Shown here piece after piece: positions 7,537 through 21,349 of a DNA stretch of 64,000 nucleotides. The DNA comes from Halichoerus grypus (taxonomy: Eukaryota > Chordata > Mammalia > Carnivora > Phocidae). Made by a program: the position numbers and the translations under genes. Every line of letters begins with the position of its first letter. Position 1 is the stretch's first letter. A model generated the notes under the pieces. The model was not told the origin of the DNA, did no database searches, and saw nothing but the letters and a program-made list of their open reading frames with translations. The DNA lies in the NCBI RefSeq assembly GCF_964656455.1, contig NC_135714.1, forward strand, positions 165,308,243 through 165,372,242, read 5' to 3'.

Positions 7537-10500
7537 GCGTTCTAACTCGGAGAAACAACACTGAAGAGAAACCGTGCTTTAGCTACCGACGACCTCTGTG
7601 TGGGAGGAAGCAGTTTAGGGTGTACGGTGGGTGAGAGCCTGGGGACGGGTTCCGTTTCCTAAAATCGAGGGAGAGACAGCCCGGAGAGAAGGCAGCTCTC
7701 AACTCACACCATGGTTATGGGGCTAGTACCGTTGCCCCGGGTGTGTGTGCAGGCTTCATGAAAACCGCCTAACTCGAAGGAAAAACTCGCTGGAGAATCC
7801 ATGCTTCAGCTAAAAGAGCCGCTCTTGAAGGTGGAAGCATTATGTTGTGTGCGTGCATGAGAGCCCTGCAAGGGAGTCCAAAGCTTTTTGTGAGTGAGCC
7901 TCAGGCCCCAGCAGAAGGCAGAACACGACTCCCCATGTGTTTCATCACGCTAGCACGGCAGCCCCACTTTTGCATGGAAGTCTAACAGCTAGTGTTCTAA
8001 CTCGAAGAAACAACACTGTAGAGAAACCCTGCTTTAGCTACCGTCGACCTCTAGATGGAGGAAGTATTACACGGAGTACCGTGGCTGAGAGCCTGGGGAA
8101 CGGGTTCCATACGTGAAACCAAGGGAGAAATAGGTCCGGGCAGAAGGCACCTCTGGACTCAGCTCTTGCTACCTGAAGCTAACACTACTGCTCCACGTGT
8201 GCTTGGAATGCTATGTGCTCGACACTGACTGGGAAGAAACAAGCCTGTCAAGAATCCCAGGTGCAGCTCATTCGCCTACCAGACTACTAACACCAAGAAT
8301 CAATGCTGTAGCGTTACTGCGCTTTAGCTAACATTGCAGTTCCTGAAGCCGCAGGAGTTGTATAGTGTTCGTGTATGAGAGACCGGGGAAAGGGTCCCAT
8401 ACGTGAAATGGAGTGAGAAACAGGCCGGTGCGGAAGGCAGCTCTCAACTCACCTCTTGTTTATGCGGCCAGTACCCTTGCCCCGTGTGTTCCTGCAGGCC
8501 ATAAGCCAACCGCCTAACTCAAAGGAACAACTCTGTAGAGAATTCCTGCTTCGGCTAAAAGAGCCATGCCTCAGGGTGGACGCATTGTGTGGTGTGCATG
8601 CGTGAGTGCACAGCAAGTGAGTCCAAAAGCATTTTCCTTGTGAGACCCAGGCCCCAGAAGAAGCCAGAACACGACTCCCCACTTGCTCCATGAATCTAAT
8701 ACTGCGGCCCCACTTTTGCATGGAAGTCTGATAGTTAGCTTTCTAAGTCGAAGAAACAACACTGTAGAGAAACCGTGCTTTAGCTACCGTCGACCTCTCT
8801 GAGGGCGAAGCAGTTTAGGGTGTACTGAGGTTGGGAGCCCTGGGACGGTTTCAATATCATAATATCGGTGGAGGGACAGGCCGGCACAGAAGGCAGCTCT
8901 CAACTCACATCATGGTTATGGGGCTACTACCGTTGCCCAGGGTGTGTGTGCAGGCTTAAACACAGCCACCTAACTCGAAGGAAAAACTCGGTAGAGAGCC
9001 TGTGCTGCAGGTAAAACAGCTGCTCCTGAGGGTGGAAGCATTTTGTTGTGTGCGTGCGTGAGAGCACTGCAAGGGAGTCCAAAGCTTTCTGCGAGTGAGA
9101 CTCAGGCCCCAGCGAAAGGCAGAACACCACTCCCCATGTGTTTCATCAAGCTAGCACGGCAGCGCCACTTTTCAGGGAAGTCTAATAGCTAGCGTTCTAA
9201 GTCGAAGAAACAACACTGTAGAGAAGCCGTGCTTTAGCTACCGTCGACCTCTGTGTGGGCGAAGCAGTTTAGGGTGTACTGTGGCTGGCAGCCTGGGGAC
9301 GGTTTCCATTTCGGAATATAGGGGGAGAGACAGTCCGGTACAGAAGGCAGCTCTCAACTCACTACATGCTTAAGGGGCTAGTTCCGTTGCCCCGTGGGTG
9401 TGTGCAGGCTTAAAGACAGCCACTTAACTCGAAGGAAAAACTCGGTAGGGAATCCGAGCTGCAGGTAAAACAGCTGCTCCTAAGGGTGGAAGCCTTTTGT
9501 TGTGTGCGTGCGTGAGAGCACTGCATGGGAGTCCAAAGCATTTTGCGAGTGAGACTCAGGCCCCAGCGAAAGGCAGAACACGACTCCCCATGTGTTTTAC
9601 CAAGCTAGCACGGCAGCCCCACATTTGCATGGAAGTCTAAGAGCTAGCGTTCTAACTCGAAGAAACGACACAGTAGAGAAACCGTGCTTTAGCTACCGTC
9701 GACCTCTCTGTGGGCGAAGCAGTTTAGGGTGTACTGTGGCTGAGAGCCTGGGGACATTTTCCATTTTGTAAAATCGGGGGAGAGACAGGCCGGTACAGAA
9801 GGCAGCTCTCAACTCACATCATGGTTATGGGGCTAGTACCGTTGCCCTGGGTGTGTGTGCAGGCTGAAAGACAGCCACCTAACTCAAAGGAAAAACACGG
9901 TAGAGAATCCGTGCTTCAGCTCAAACAGCCGCTCCTGAGGGTGGAAGCATTTGGTTGTGTGCGTGCGTGAGAGGACTGCAAGGGAGTCCAAAGTTTCTGC
10001 GAGTGAGACTCAGGCCCCAGCAAAAGGCAGAAGACGACTCCCCGTGTGTTTCATTTAGCTAGCACTGCGGCCCTACTTTTGCATGGAAATCTAATCGCTA
10101 GCGTTCTCCCTGGAAGAAACAACACGGTAGAGAAACCGTGCTTTAGCTACCATCCACCTCTCTGAGGGAGGAAGCACTTTCCAGGCTACCGTGGGTGAGA
10201 GCCTGAGGAACGGGTTCCTTACGTGAAACCGAGGGAGAAGGAGTCCGGGCCAGAAGGCTCCTCTCGACTCAGCTCTTGTTACCTGAAGCTAACACTTCGG
10301 CTCCATGTGTGCCTAGGAATGCTAAGGGCTCCACACTGATTTGGCAGAAAGAAGCCGCTCAAGAACCCCAGCTTCAGCTCGTTCGCCTCTCCACAGGGTG
10401 GCAGCATTTTCAAGTCTGCTTGAGTGCAAACCTGGGGAAGGAGTCCCAGCCGAATTCGGAGGGAGAAATAAGCATGGGCAGAAGGCCCCTATGGACTCAA

Positions 10501-12160
10501 CTCTTGTTTCGGGAAACTAGATCGGCTCTCCCGTGTGTGCGTGGAGTCCTCAGTGCCATCCACGCAACGCAAAGGAACAAAACTGTAGAGAACCCGTGCC
10601 TCAGCAAAGATCGCCCTTCCTGAGCGTGCACTTCATCTGTTGTGTGTTTTTGTGAAAGCATGAGAAATGGAACCTAAACGTAACTCGGAGTGAGAAGCAG
10701 GCCTGGAAGGAAGGCTGCTGTCGACTCACCTCTTGTTTGAGGAGATTAGCACTGCTGTACCCTGTGTGCCTGGATGCCTAGTTCCCAGGCGACTAACACC
10801 AAGAATCAATCCTCTAGAGTGACTGCGCTTGAGTTAACATTGCCGTTCCTGAAGCAGGAGGAATTTGACCCTGCTCGTGTACGAGAGACCGGGGAAAGGG
10901 TCCCAGACGTGAAATGGAGTGAGAAACAGGCCGGTGCGGAAGGCAGCTCTCAAGTCACCTCTGGTTGATGAGGCTAGTGCCCTTGCCCCGGGGGTGCCTG
11001 CAGGCCTAAAGCCAACCACCTAACTCAAAGGAACAACTCTGTAGGGAATTCCTGCTTCGGCTAAAAGAGCCATGCCTCAGGGTGGACGCATTTTGCTGTG
11101 TGCATGCGTGAGCGCACTGCAAGTGAGTCCAAAAGCATTTTCCTTGTGAGACCCAGGCCCCGGAAGAAGCCAGAACACGACTCCCCACTTGCTCCATGAA
11201 GCTAGGACTGCGGCCCCACTTTTGCATGGAAGTCTAACAGCTAGCTTTCTAACTCGGAGAAACAACACTGTAGAGAAACCGTGCTTTAGCTACCGTCGAC
11301 CTCTCTGTGGGCGAAGCAGTTTAGGGTGTACTGTGGCTGAGAGCCTGGGGACGGTTTCCATTTCATCATATCGGGGGAGAGACAGGCTGGCACATAAGGC
11401 AGATCTGAACTCACTACATGGTTATGGGGCTAGTTCCGTTGCCCCGTGGGTGTGTGCAGGCTTAAACACAGCCACCTAACTCGAAGGAAAAACTCGGTAG
11501 AGAGCCTGTGCTGCAGGTAAAAGAGCTGCTCCTGAGGGTGCAAGCATTTTGTTGTGTGCGTGCGTGAGAGCACTGCAAGGGAGTCCAAAGCTTTTTGCGA
11601 GTGAGACTCAGGCCCCAGCGAAAGGCAGAACACGACTCCCCATGTGTTTCATCACGCTAGCACGGCAGCCCCACTTTTGCATGGAAGTCTAATAGCTAGC
11701 GTTCTAACTCGAAGAAACAACACTGTAGAGAAGCCGTGCTTTAGCTACCGTCGACCTCTGTGTGGGCGAAGCAGTTTAGGGTGTACTGTGGCTGAGAGCC
11801 CTGGGACGGATTCAATATCGTAATATCGGGGAGAGACAGGCCGGTACAGAAGGCAGCTCTCAAATCACATCATGGTTATGGGGCTAGTACCATTGCCCAG
11901 GGTGTGTGTGCAGGCTTAAACACAGCCACCTAACTCGAAGGAAAAACTCGGTTGAGAGCCTGTGCTGCAGGTAAAACAGCTGCTCCTGAGGGTGGCAGCA
12001 TTTTGTTGTGTGCGTGCGTGAGAGCACTGCAAGGGAGTCCAGACCCATTTTCCGTGTGGGACTCAGGCCCCGGCAGAAGACAGAACACGACTCCCCACTT
12101 GTTTCATGAAGCTAGCACTGCGGCCCCACTTTTGCATGGAAGTCTAATAGCAAGCGTTCT

Positions 12161-12863
12161 TTATTATTATTATTATTAAATGTTTTTATTGTTATGTTAA
12201 TCCCCATACATTACATCATTAGTTTTAGATATAGTGTTCCATGATTCATTGTTTGTGCATATCACCCAGTGCTCCATGCAGATCGTGCCCTGCTCAATAC
12301 CCATCACCAGGCTAACCCATCCTCCCACCCCCCTCCCCTCTAGAACCCTCAGTTTGTTTTTCAGAGTCCATCGTCTCTCATGGTTCTTTTCCCCCTCCGA
12401 TTTTCCCCCCTTCATTCTTCCCCTCCTGCTACATTCTTCTTCTTCTTTTTTTCTTTCTTAACATATATTGCATTATTTGTTTCAGAGGTACAGATCTGAG
12501 ATTCAACAGTCTTGCGCAATTCACAGCGCTTACCAGAACACATACCCTCCCCAGTGTCCAACACCCAGTGACCCCATCCCTCCCACCCCAGCCCCCACTC
12601 CAGCAACCCTCAGTTTGTTTCCTGAGATTAAGAATTCCTCATATCAGTGAGGTCATATGATACATGTCTTTCTCTGTTTGACTTATTTCGCTCAGCATGA
12701 TACCCTCCAGTTCCATCCACGTCGTTGCAGATGGCAAGATCTCATTCCTTTTGATGGCTGCATAATATTCCATTGTATATATATATATATACCCCCTCTT
12801 CTTTATCCATTCATCTGTTGGTGGACATCTTGGCTCTTTCCACAGTTTGGCTATTGTGGACAT
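12161..12863 (-). mobile_element. 5'-truncated LINE-1, unit 3 copy (703 bp)
   Basis: Same insertion as in other units, with duplications at 12145-12160 and 12864-12879. It contains (TA)8. One private substitution near 12515 gives 'cttgcgcaatt' where other copies have 'cttgcacaatt'. G-quadruplex motifs start at 12316 and about 12572. Confidence 0.93.
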
Positions 12864-12872
12864 TAATAGCAA
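12639..12872 (-). pseudogene. L1 ORF2 C-terminal remnant, in frame in unit 3
   Basis: Same remnant as in unit 2 but two residues shorter in the Y/I run, because (TA)8 replaces (TA)11. Together with unit 2 this is the only copy where the ORF2 tail stays open through the microsatellite. (TA)6, (TA)7 and (TA)9 copies are out of frame on one side. No catalytic part of ORF2p is present. Confidence 0.78.
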
Positions 12873-15800
12873 GCGTTCTAACTCGGAGAAACAACACTGA
12901 AGAGAAACCGTGCTTTAGCTACCGACGACCTCTGTGTGGGAGGAAGCAGTTTAGGGTGTACGGTGGGTGAGAGCCTGGGGACGGGTTCCGTTTCCTAAAA
13001 TCGAGGGAGAGACAGCCCGGAGAGAAGGCAGCTCTCAACTCACACCATGGTTATGGGGCTAGTACCGTTGCCCCGGGTGTGTGTGCAGGCTTCATGAAAA
13101 CCGCCTAACTCGAAGGAAAAACTCGCTGGAGAATCCATGCTTCAGCTAAAAGAGCCGCTCTTGAAGGTGGAAGCATTATGTTGTGTGCGTGCATGAGAGC
13201 CCTGCAAGGGAGTCCAAAGCTTTTTGTGAGTGAGCCTCAGGCCCCAGCAGAAGGCAGAACACGACTCCCCATGTGTTTCATCACGCTAGCACGGCAGCCC
13301 CACTTTTGCATGGAAGTCTAACAGCTAGTGTTCTAACTCGAAGAAACAACACTGTAGAGAAACCCTGCTTTAGCTACCGTCGACCTCTAGATGGAGGAAG
13401 TATTACACGGAGTACCGTGGCTGAGAGCCTGGGGAACGGGTTCCATACGTGAAACCAAGGGAGAAATAGGTCCGGGCAGAAGGCACCTCTGGACTCAGCT
13501 CTTGCTACCTGAAGCTAACACTACTGCTCCACGTGTGCTTGGAATGCTATGTGCTCGACACTGACTGGGAAGAAACAAGCCTGTCAAGAATCCCAGGTGC
13601 AGCTCATTCGCCTACCAGACTACTAACACCAAGAATCAATGCTGTAGCGTTACTGCGCTTTAGCTAACATTGCAGTTCCTGAAGCCGCAGGAGTTGTATA
13701 GTGTTCGTGTATGAGAGACCGGGGAAAGGGTCCCATACGTGAAATGGAGTGAGAAACAGGCCGGTGCGGAAGGCAGCTCTCAACTCACCTCTTGTTTATG
13801 CGGCCAGTACCCTTGCCCCGTGTGTTCCTGCAGGCCATAAGCCAACCGCTTAACTCAAAGGAACAACTCTGTAGAGAATTCCTGCTTCGGCTAAAAGAGC
13901 CATGCCTCAGGGTGGACGCATTGTGTGGTGTGCATGCGTGAGTGCACAGCAAGTGAGTCCAAAAGCATTTTCCTTGTGAGACCCAGGCCCCAGAAGAAGC
14001 CAGAACACGACTCCCCACTTGCTCCATGAATCTAATACTGCGGCCCCACTTTTGCATGGAAGTCTGATAGTTAGCTTTCTAAGTCGAAGAAACAACACTG
14101 TAGAGAAACCGTGCTTTAGCTACCGTCGACCTCTCTGAGGGCGAAGCAGTTTAGGGTGTACTGAGGTTGGGAGCCCTGGGACGGTTTCAATATCATAATA
14201 TCGGTGGAGGGACAGGCCGGCACAGAAGGCAGCTCTCAACTCACATCATGGTTATGGGGCTACTACCGTTGCCCAGGGTGTGTGTGCAGGCTTAAACACA
14301 GCCACCTAACTCGAAGGAAAAACTCGGTAGAGAGCCTGTGCTGCAGGTAAAACAGCTGCTCCTGAGGGTGGAAGCATTTTGTTGTGTGCGTGCGTGAGAG
14401 CACTGCAAGGGAGTCCAAAGCTTTCTGCGAGTGAGACTCAGGCCCCAGCGAAAGGCAGAACACCACTCCCCATGTGTTTCATCAAGCTAGCACGGCAGCG
14501 CCACTTTTCAGGGAAGTCTAATAGCTAGCGTTCTAAGTCGAAGAAACAACACTGTAGAGAAGCCGTGCTTTAGCTACCGTCGACCTCTGTGTGGGCGAAG
14601 CAGTTTAGGGTGTACTGTGGCTGGCAGCCTGGGGACGGTTTCCATTTCGGAATATAGGGGGAGAGACAGTCCGGTACAGAAGGCAGCTCTCAACTCACTA
14701 CATGCTTAAGGGGCTAGTTCCGTTGCCCCGTGGGTGTGTGCAGGCTTAAAGACAGCCACTTAACTCGAAGGAAAAACTCGGTAGGGAATCCGAGCTGCAG
14801 GTAAAACAGCTGCTCCTAAGGGTGGAAGCCTTTTGTTGTGTGCGTGCGTGAGAGCACTGCAAGGGAGTCCAAAGCATTTTGCGAGTGAGACTCAGGCCCC
14901 AGCGAAAGGCAGAACACGACTCCCCATGTGTTTTACCAAGCTAGCACGGCAGCCCCACATTTGCATGGAAGTCTAAGAGCTAGCGTTCTAACTCGAAGAA
15001 ACGACACAGTAGAGAAACCGTGCTTTAGCTACCGTCGACCTCTCTGTGGGCGAAGCAGTTTAGGGTGTACTGTGGCTGAGAGCCTGGGGACATTTTCCAT
15101 TTTGTAAAATCGGGGGAGAGACAGGCCGGTACAGAAGGCAGCTCTCAACTCACATCATGGTTATGGGGCTAGTACCGTTGCCCTGGGTGTGTTTGCAGGC
15201 TGAAAGACAGCCACCTAACTCAAAGGAAAAACACGGTAGAGAATCCGTGCTTCAGCTCAAACAGCCGCTCCTGAGGGTGGAAGCATTTGGTTGTGTGCGT
15301 GCGTGAGAGGACTGCAAGGGAGTCCAAAGTTTCTGCGAGTGAGACTCAGGCCCCAGCAAAAGGCAGAAGACGACTCCCCGTGTGTTTCATTTAGCTAGCA
15401 CTGCGGCCCTACTTTTGCATGGAAATCTAATCGCTAGCGTTCTCCCTGGAAGAAACAACACGGTAGAGAAACCGTGCTTTAGCTACCATCCACCTCTCTG
15501 AGGGAGGAAGCACTTTCCAGGCTACCGTGGGTGAGAGCCTGAGGAACGGGTTCCTTACGTGAAACCGAGGGAGAAGGAGTCCGGGCCAGAAGGCTCCTCT
15601 CGACTCAGCTCTTGTTACCTGAAGCTAACACTTCGGCTCCATGTGTGCCTAGGAATGCTAAGGGCTCCACACTGATTTGGCAGAAAGAAGCCGCTCAAGA
15701 ACCCCAGCTTCAGCTCGTTCGCCTCTCCACAGGGTGGCAGCATTTTCAAGTCTGCTTGAGTGCAAACCTGGGGAAGGAGTCCCAGCCGAATTCGGAGGGA

Positions 15801-16015
15801 GAAATAAGCATGGGCAGAAGGCCCCTATGGACTCAACTCTTGTTTCGGGAAACTAGATCGGCTCTCCCGTGTGTGCGTGGAGTCCTCAGTGCCATCCACG
15901 CAACGCAAAGGAACAAAACTGTAGAGAACCCGTGCCTCAGCAAAGATCGCCCTTCCTGAGCGTGCACTTCATCTGTTGTGTGTTTTTGTGAAAGCATGAG
16001 AAATGGAACCTAAAC

Positions 16016-19000
16016 GTAACTCGGAGTGAGAAGCAGGCCTGGAAGGAAGGCTGCTGTCGACTCACCTCTTGTTTGAGGAGATTAGCACCGCTGTACCCTG
16101 TGTGCCTGGATGCCTAGTTCCCAGGCGACTAACACCAAGAATCAATCCTCTCGAGTGACTGCGCTTGAGTTAACATTGCCGTTCCTGAAGCAGGAGGAAT
16201 TTGACCCTGCTCGTGTACGAGAGACCGGGGAAAGGGTCCCAGACGTGAAATGGAGTGAGAAACAGGCCGGTGCGGAAGGCAGCTCTCAAGTCACCTCTGG
16301 TTGATGAGGCTAGTGCCCTTGCCCCGGGGGTGCCTGCAGGCCTAAAGCCAACCACCTAACTCAAAGGAACAACTCTGTAGGGAATTCCTGCTTCGGCTAA
16401 AAGAGCCATGCCTCAGGGTGGACGCATTTTGCTGTGTGCATGCGTGAGCGCACTGCAAGTGAGTCCAAAAGCATTTTCCTTGTGAGACCCAGGCCCCGGA
16501 AGAAGCCAAAACACGACTCCCCACTTGCTCCATGAAGCTAGGACTGCGGCCCCACTTTTGCATGGAAGTCTAACAGCTAGCTTTCTAACTCGGAGAAACA
16601 ACACTGTAGAGAAACCGTGCTTTAGCTACCGTCGACCTCTCTGTGGGCGAAGCAGTTTAGGGTGTACTGTGGCTGAGAGCCTGGGGATGGTTTCCATTTC
16701 ATCATATCGGGGGAGAGACAGGCTGGCACATAAGGCAGATCTGAACTCACTACATGGTTATGGGGCTAGTTCCGTTGCCCTGTGGGTGTGTGCAGGCTTA
16801 AACACAGCCACCTAACTCGAAGGAAAAACTCGGTAGAGAGCCTGTGCTGCAGGTAAAAGAGCTGCTCCTGAGGGTGCAAGCATTTTGTTGTGTGCGTGCG
16901 TGAGAGCACTGCAAGGGAGTCCAAAGCTTTTTGCGAGTGAGACTCAGGCCCCAGCGAAAGGCAGAACACGACTCCCCATGTGTTTCATCACGCTAGCACG
17001 GCAGCCCCACTTTTGCATGGAAGTCTAATAGCTAGCGTTCTAACTCGAAGAAACAACACTGTAGAGAAGCCGTGCTTTAGCTACCGTCGACCTCTGTGTG
17101 GGCGAAGCAGTTTAGGGTGTACTGTGGCTGAGAGCCCTGGGACGGTTTCAATATCGTAATATCGGGGAGAGACAGGCCGGTACAGAAGGCAGCTCTCAAA
17201 TCACATCATGGTTATGGGGCTAGTACCATTGCCCAGGGTGTGTGTGCAGGCTTAAACACAGCCACCTAACTCGAAGGAAAAACTCGGTTGAGAGCCTGTG
17301 CTGCAGGTAAAACAGCTGCTCCTGAGGGTGGCAGCATTTTGTCGTGTGCGTGCGTGAGAGCACTGCAAGGGAGTCCAGACCCATTTTCCGTGTGGGACTC
17401 AGGCCCCGGCAGAAGACAGAACACGACTCCCCACTTGTTTCATGAAGCTAGCACTGCGGCCCCACTTTTGCATGGAAGTCTAATAGCAAGCGTTCTTTAT
17501 TATTATTATTATTAAATGTTTTTATTGTTATGTTAATCCCCATACATTACATCATTAGTTTTAGATATAGTGTTCCATGATTCATTGTTTGTGCATATCA
17601 CCCAGTGCTCCATGCAGATCGTGCCCTGCTCAATACCCATCACCAGGCTAACCCATCCTCCCACCCCCCTCCCCTCTAGAACCCTCAGTTTGTTTTTCAG
17701 AGTCCATCGTCTCTCATGGTTCTTTTCCCCCTCCGATTTTCCCCCCTTCATTCTTCCCCTCCTGCTACATTCTTCTTCTTCTTTTTTTCTTTCTTAACAT
17801 ATATTGCATTATTTGTTTCAGAGGTACAGATCTGAGATTCAACAGTCTTGCACAATTCACAGCACTTACCAGAACACATACCCTCCCCAGTGTCCAACAC
17901 CCAGTGACCCCATCCCTCCCACCCCAGCCCCCACTCCAGCAACCCTCAGTTTGTTTCCTGAGATTAAGAATTCCTCATATCAGTGAGGTCATATGATACA
18001 TGTCTTTCTCTGTTTGACTTATTTCGCTCAGCATGATACCCTCCAGTTCCATCCACGTCGTTGCAGATGGCAAGATCTCATTCCTTTTGATGGCTGCATA
18101 ATATTCCATTGTATATATATATATACCCCCTCTTCTTTATCCATTCATCTGTTGGTGGACATCTTGGCTCTTTCCACAGTTTGGCTATTGTGGACATTAA
18201 TAGCAAGCGTTCTAACTCGGAGAAACAACACTGAAGAGAAACCGTGCTTTAGCTACCGACGACCTCTGTGTGGGAGGAAGCAGTTTAGGGTGTACGGTGG
18301 GTGAGAGCCTGGGGACGGGTTCCGTTTCCTAAAATCGAGGGAGAGACAGCCCGGAGAGAAGGCAGCTCTCAACTCACACCATGGTTATGGGGCTAGTACC
18401 GTTGCCCCGGGTGTGTGTGCAGGCTTCATGAAAACCGCCTAACTCGAAGGAAAAACTCGCTGGAGAATCCATGCTTCAGCTAAAAGAGCCGCTCTTGAAG
18501 GTGGAAGCATTATGTTGTGTGCGTGCATGAGAGCCATGCAAGGGAGTCCAAAGCTTTTTGTGAGTGAGCCTCAGGCCCCAGCAGAAGGCAGAACACGACT
18601 CCCCATGTGTTTCATCACGCTAGCACGGCAGCCCCACTTTTGCATGGAAGTCTAACAGCTAGTGTTCTAACTCGAAGAAACAACACTGTAGAGAAACCCT
18701 GCTTTAGCTACCGTCGACCTCTAGATGGAGGAAGTATTACACGGAGTACCGTGGCTGAGAGCCTGGGGAACGGGTTCCATACGTGAAACCAAGGGAGAAA
18801 TAGGTCCGGGCAGAAGGCACCTCTGGACTCAGCTCTTGCTACCTGAAGCTAACACTACTGCTCCACGTGTGCTTGGAATGCTATGTGCTCGACACTGACT
18901 GGGAAGAAACAAGCCTGTCAAGAATCCCAGGTGCAGCTCATTCGCCTACCAGACTACTAACACCAAGAATCAATGCTGTAGCGTTACTGCGCTTTAGCTA

Positions 19001-21349
19001 ACATTGCAGTTCCTGAAGCCGCAGGAGTTGTATAGTGTTCGTGTATGAGAGACCGGGGAAAGGGTCCCATACGTGAAATGGAGTGAGAAACAGGCCGGTG
19101 CGGAAGGCAGCTCTCAACTCACCTCTTGTTTATGCGGCCAGTACCCTTGCCCCGTGTGTTCCTGCAGGCCATAAGCCAACCGCCTAACTCAAAGGAACAA
19201 CTCTGTAGAGAATTCCTGCTTCGGCTAAAAGAGCCATGCCTCAGGGTGGACGCATTGTGTGGTGTGCATGCGTGAGTGCACAGCAAGTGAGTCCAAAAGC
19301 ATTTTCCTTGTGAGACCCAGGCCCCAGAAGAAGCCAGAACACGACTCCCCACTTGCTCCATGAATCTAATACTGCGGCCCCACTTTTGCATGGAAGTCTG
19401 ATAGTTAGCTTTCTAAGTCGAAGAAACAACACTGTAGAGAAACCGTGCTTTAGCTACCGTCGACCTCTCTGAGGGCGAAGCAGTTTAGGGTGTACTGAGG
19501 TTGGGAGCCCTGGGACGGTTTCAATATCATAATATCGGTGGAGGGACAGGCCGGCACAGAAGGCAGCTCTCAACTCACATCATGGTTATGGGGCTACTAC
19601 CGTTGCCCAGGGTGTGTGTGCAGGCTTAAACACAGCCACCTAACTCGAAGGAAAAACTCGGTAGAGAGCCTGTGCTGCAGGTAAAACAGCTGCTCCTGAG
19701 GGTGGAAGCATTTTGTTGTGTGCGTGCGTGAGAGCACTGCAAGGGAGTCCAAAGCTTTCTGCGAGTGAGACTCAGGCCCCAGCGAAAGGCAGAACACCAC
19801 TCCCCATGTGTTTCATCAAGCTAGCACGGCAGCGCCACTTTTCAGGGAAGTCTAATAGCTAGCGTTCTAAGTCGAAGAAACAACACTGTAGAGAAGCCGT
19901 GCTTTAGCTACCGTCGACCTCTGTGTGGGCGAAGCAGTTTAGGGTGTACTGTGGCTGGCAGCCTGGGGACGGTTTCCATTTCGGAATATAGGGGGAGAGA
20001 CAGTCCGGTACAGAAGGCAGCTCTCAACTCACTACATGCTTAAGGGGCTAGTTCCGTTGCCCCGTGGGTGTGTGCAGGCTTAAAGACAGCCACTTAACTC
20101 GAAGGAAAAACTCGGTAGGGAATCCGAGCTGCAGGTAAAACAGCTGCTCCTAAGGGTGGAAGCCTTTTGTTGTGTGCGTGCGTGAGAGCACTGCAAGGGA
20201 GTCCAAAGCATTTTGCGAGTGAGACTCAGGCCCCAGCGAAAGGCAGAACACGACTCCCCATGTGTTTTACCAAGCTAGCACGGCAGCCCCACATTTGCAT
20301 GGAAGTCTAAGAGCTAGCGTTCTAACTCGAAGAAACGACACAGTAGAGAAACCGTGCTTTAGCTACCGTCGACCTCTCTGTGGGCGAAGCAGTTTAGGGT
20401 GTACTGTGGCTGAGAGCCTGGGGACATTTTCCATTTTGTAAAATCGGGGGAGAGACAGGCCGGTACAGAAGGCAGCTCTCAACTCACATCATGGTTATGG
20501 GGCTAGTACCGTTGCCCTGGGTGTGTGTGCAGGCTGAAAGACAGCCACCTAACTCAAAGGAAAAACACGGTAGAGAATCCGTGCTTCAGCTCAAACAGCC
20601 GCTCCTGAGGGTGGAAGCATTTGGTTGTGTGCGTGCGTGAGAGGACTGCAAGGGAGTCCAAAGTTTCTGCGAGTGAGACTCAGGCCCCAGCAAAAGGCAG
20701 AAGACGACTCCCCGTGTGTTTCATTTAGCTAGCACTGCGGCCCTACTTTTGCATGGAAATCTAATCGCTAGCGTTCTCCCTGGAAGAAACAACACGGTAG
20801 AGAAACCGTGCTTTAGCTACCATCCACCTCTCTGAGGGAGGAAGCACTTTCCAGGCTACCGTGGGTGAGAGCCTGAGGAACGGGTTCCTTACGTGAAACC
20901 GAGGGAGAAGGAGTCCGGGCCAGAAGGCTCCTCTCGACTCAGCTCTTGTTACCTGAAGCTAACACTTCGGCTCCATGTGTGCCTAGGAATGCTAAGGGCT
21001 CCACACTGATTTGGCAGAAAGAAGCCGCTCAAGAACCCCAGCTTCAGCTCGTTCGCCTCTCCACAGGGTGGCAGCATTTTCAAGTCTGCTTGAGTGCAAA
21101 CCTGGGGAAGGAGTCCCAGCCGAATTCGGAGGGAGAAATAAGCATGGGCAGAAGGCCCCTATGGACTCAACTCTTGTTTCGGGAAACTAGATCGGCTCTC
21201 CCGTGTGTGCGTGGAGTCCTCAGTGCCATCCACGCAACGCAAAGGAACAAAACTGTAGAGAACCCGTGCCTCAGCAAAGATCGCCCTTCCTGAGCGTGCA
21301 CTTCATCTGTTGTGTGTTTTTGTGAAAGCATGAGAAATGGAACCTAAAC
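16016..21349 (+). repeat. HOR unit 4 (5334 bp)
   Basis: Full-length unit. It has 'tctcgag' near 16150, shared with units 5, 6 and 8, where others have 'tctagag'. It carries private changes such as 'ggggatggtttcc' near 16684 and 'ttttgtcgtgtg' near 17338. It is the last unit with the 'ccacgtgtgc' form of the units 1-4 subfamily. Confidence 0.95.
17497..18197 (-). mobile_element. 5'-truncated LINE-1, unit 4 copy (701 bp)
   Basis: Duplications at 17481-17496 and 18198-18213. It carries (TA)7 and a private 'cacagcactta' near 17862 (others 'cacagcgctta'). G-quadruplex motifs start at 17652 and about 17908. Confidence 0.93.

Larger units (their letters stand above)
5339..10679 (+). repeat. HOR unit 2 (5341 bp)
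   Basis: Full-length unit, the longest standard copy because its L1 holds (TA)11. A G is missing in the run near 6107 ('cccgtggtgtg' instead of 'cccgtgggtgtg'). It shares 'accgcggcc' upstream of its L1 with units 1 and 7, against 'actgcggcc' in the other L1-bearing units. Confidence 0.95.
10680..16015 (+). repeat. HOR unit 3 (5336 bp)
   Basis: Full-length unit of the units 1-4 subfamily. It reads 'caggcgacta' near 10788, shared with unit 4, where most others read 'caggctacta'. It has 'ggattcaata' near 11808 where other units have 'ggtttca'. A private 'cgcttaactc' lies near 13850. Confidence 0.95.
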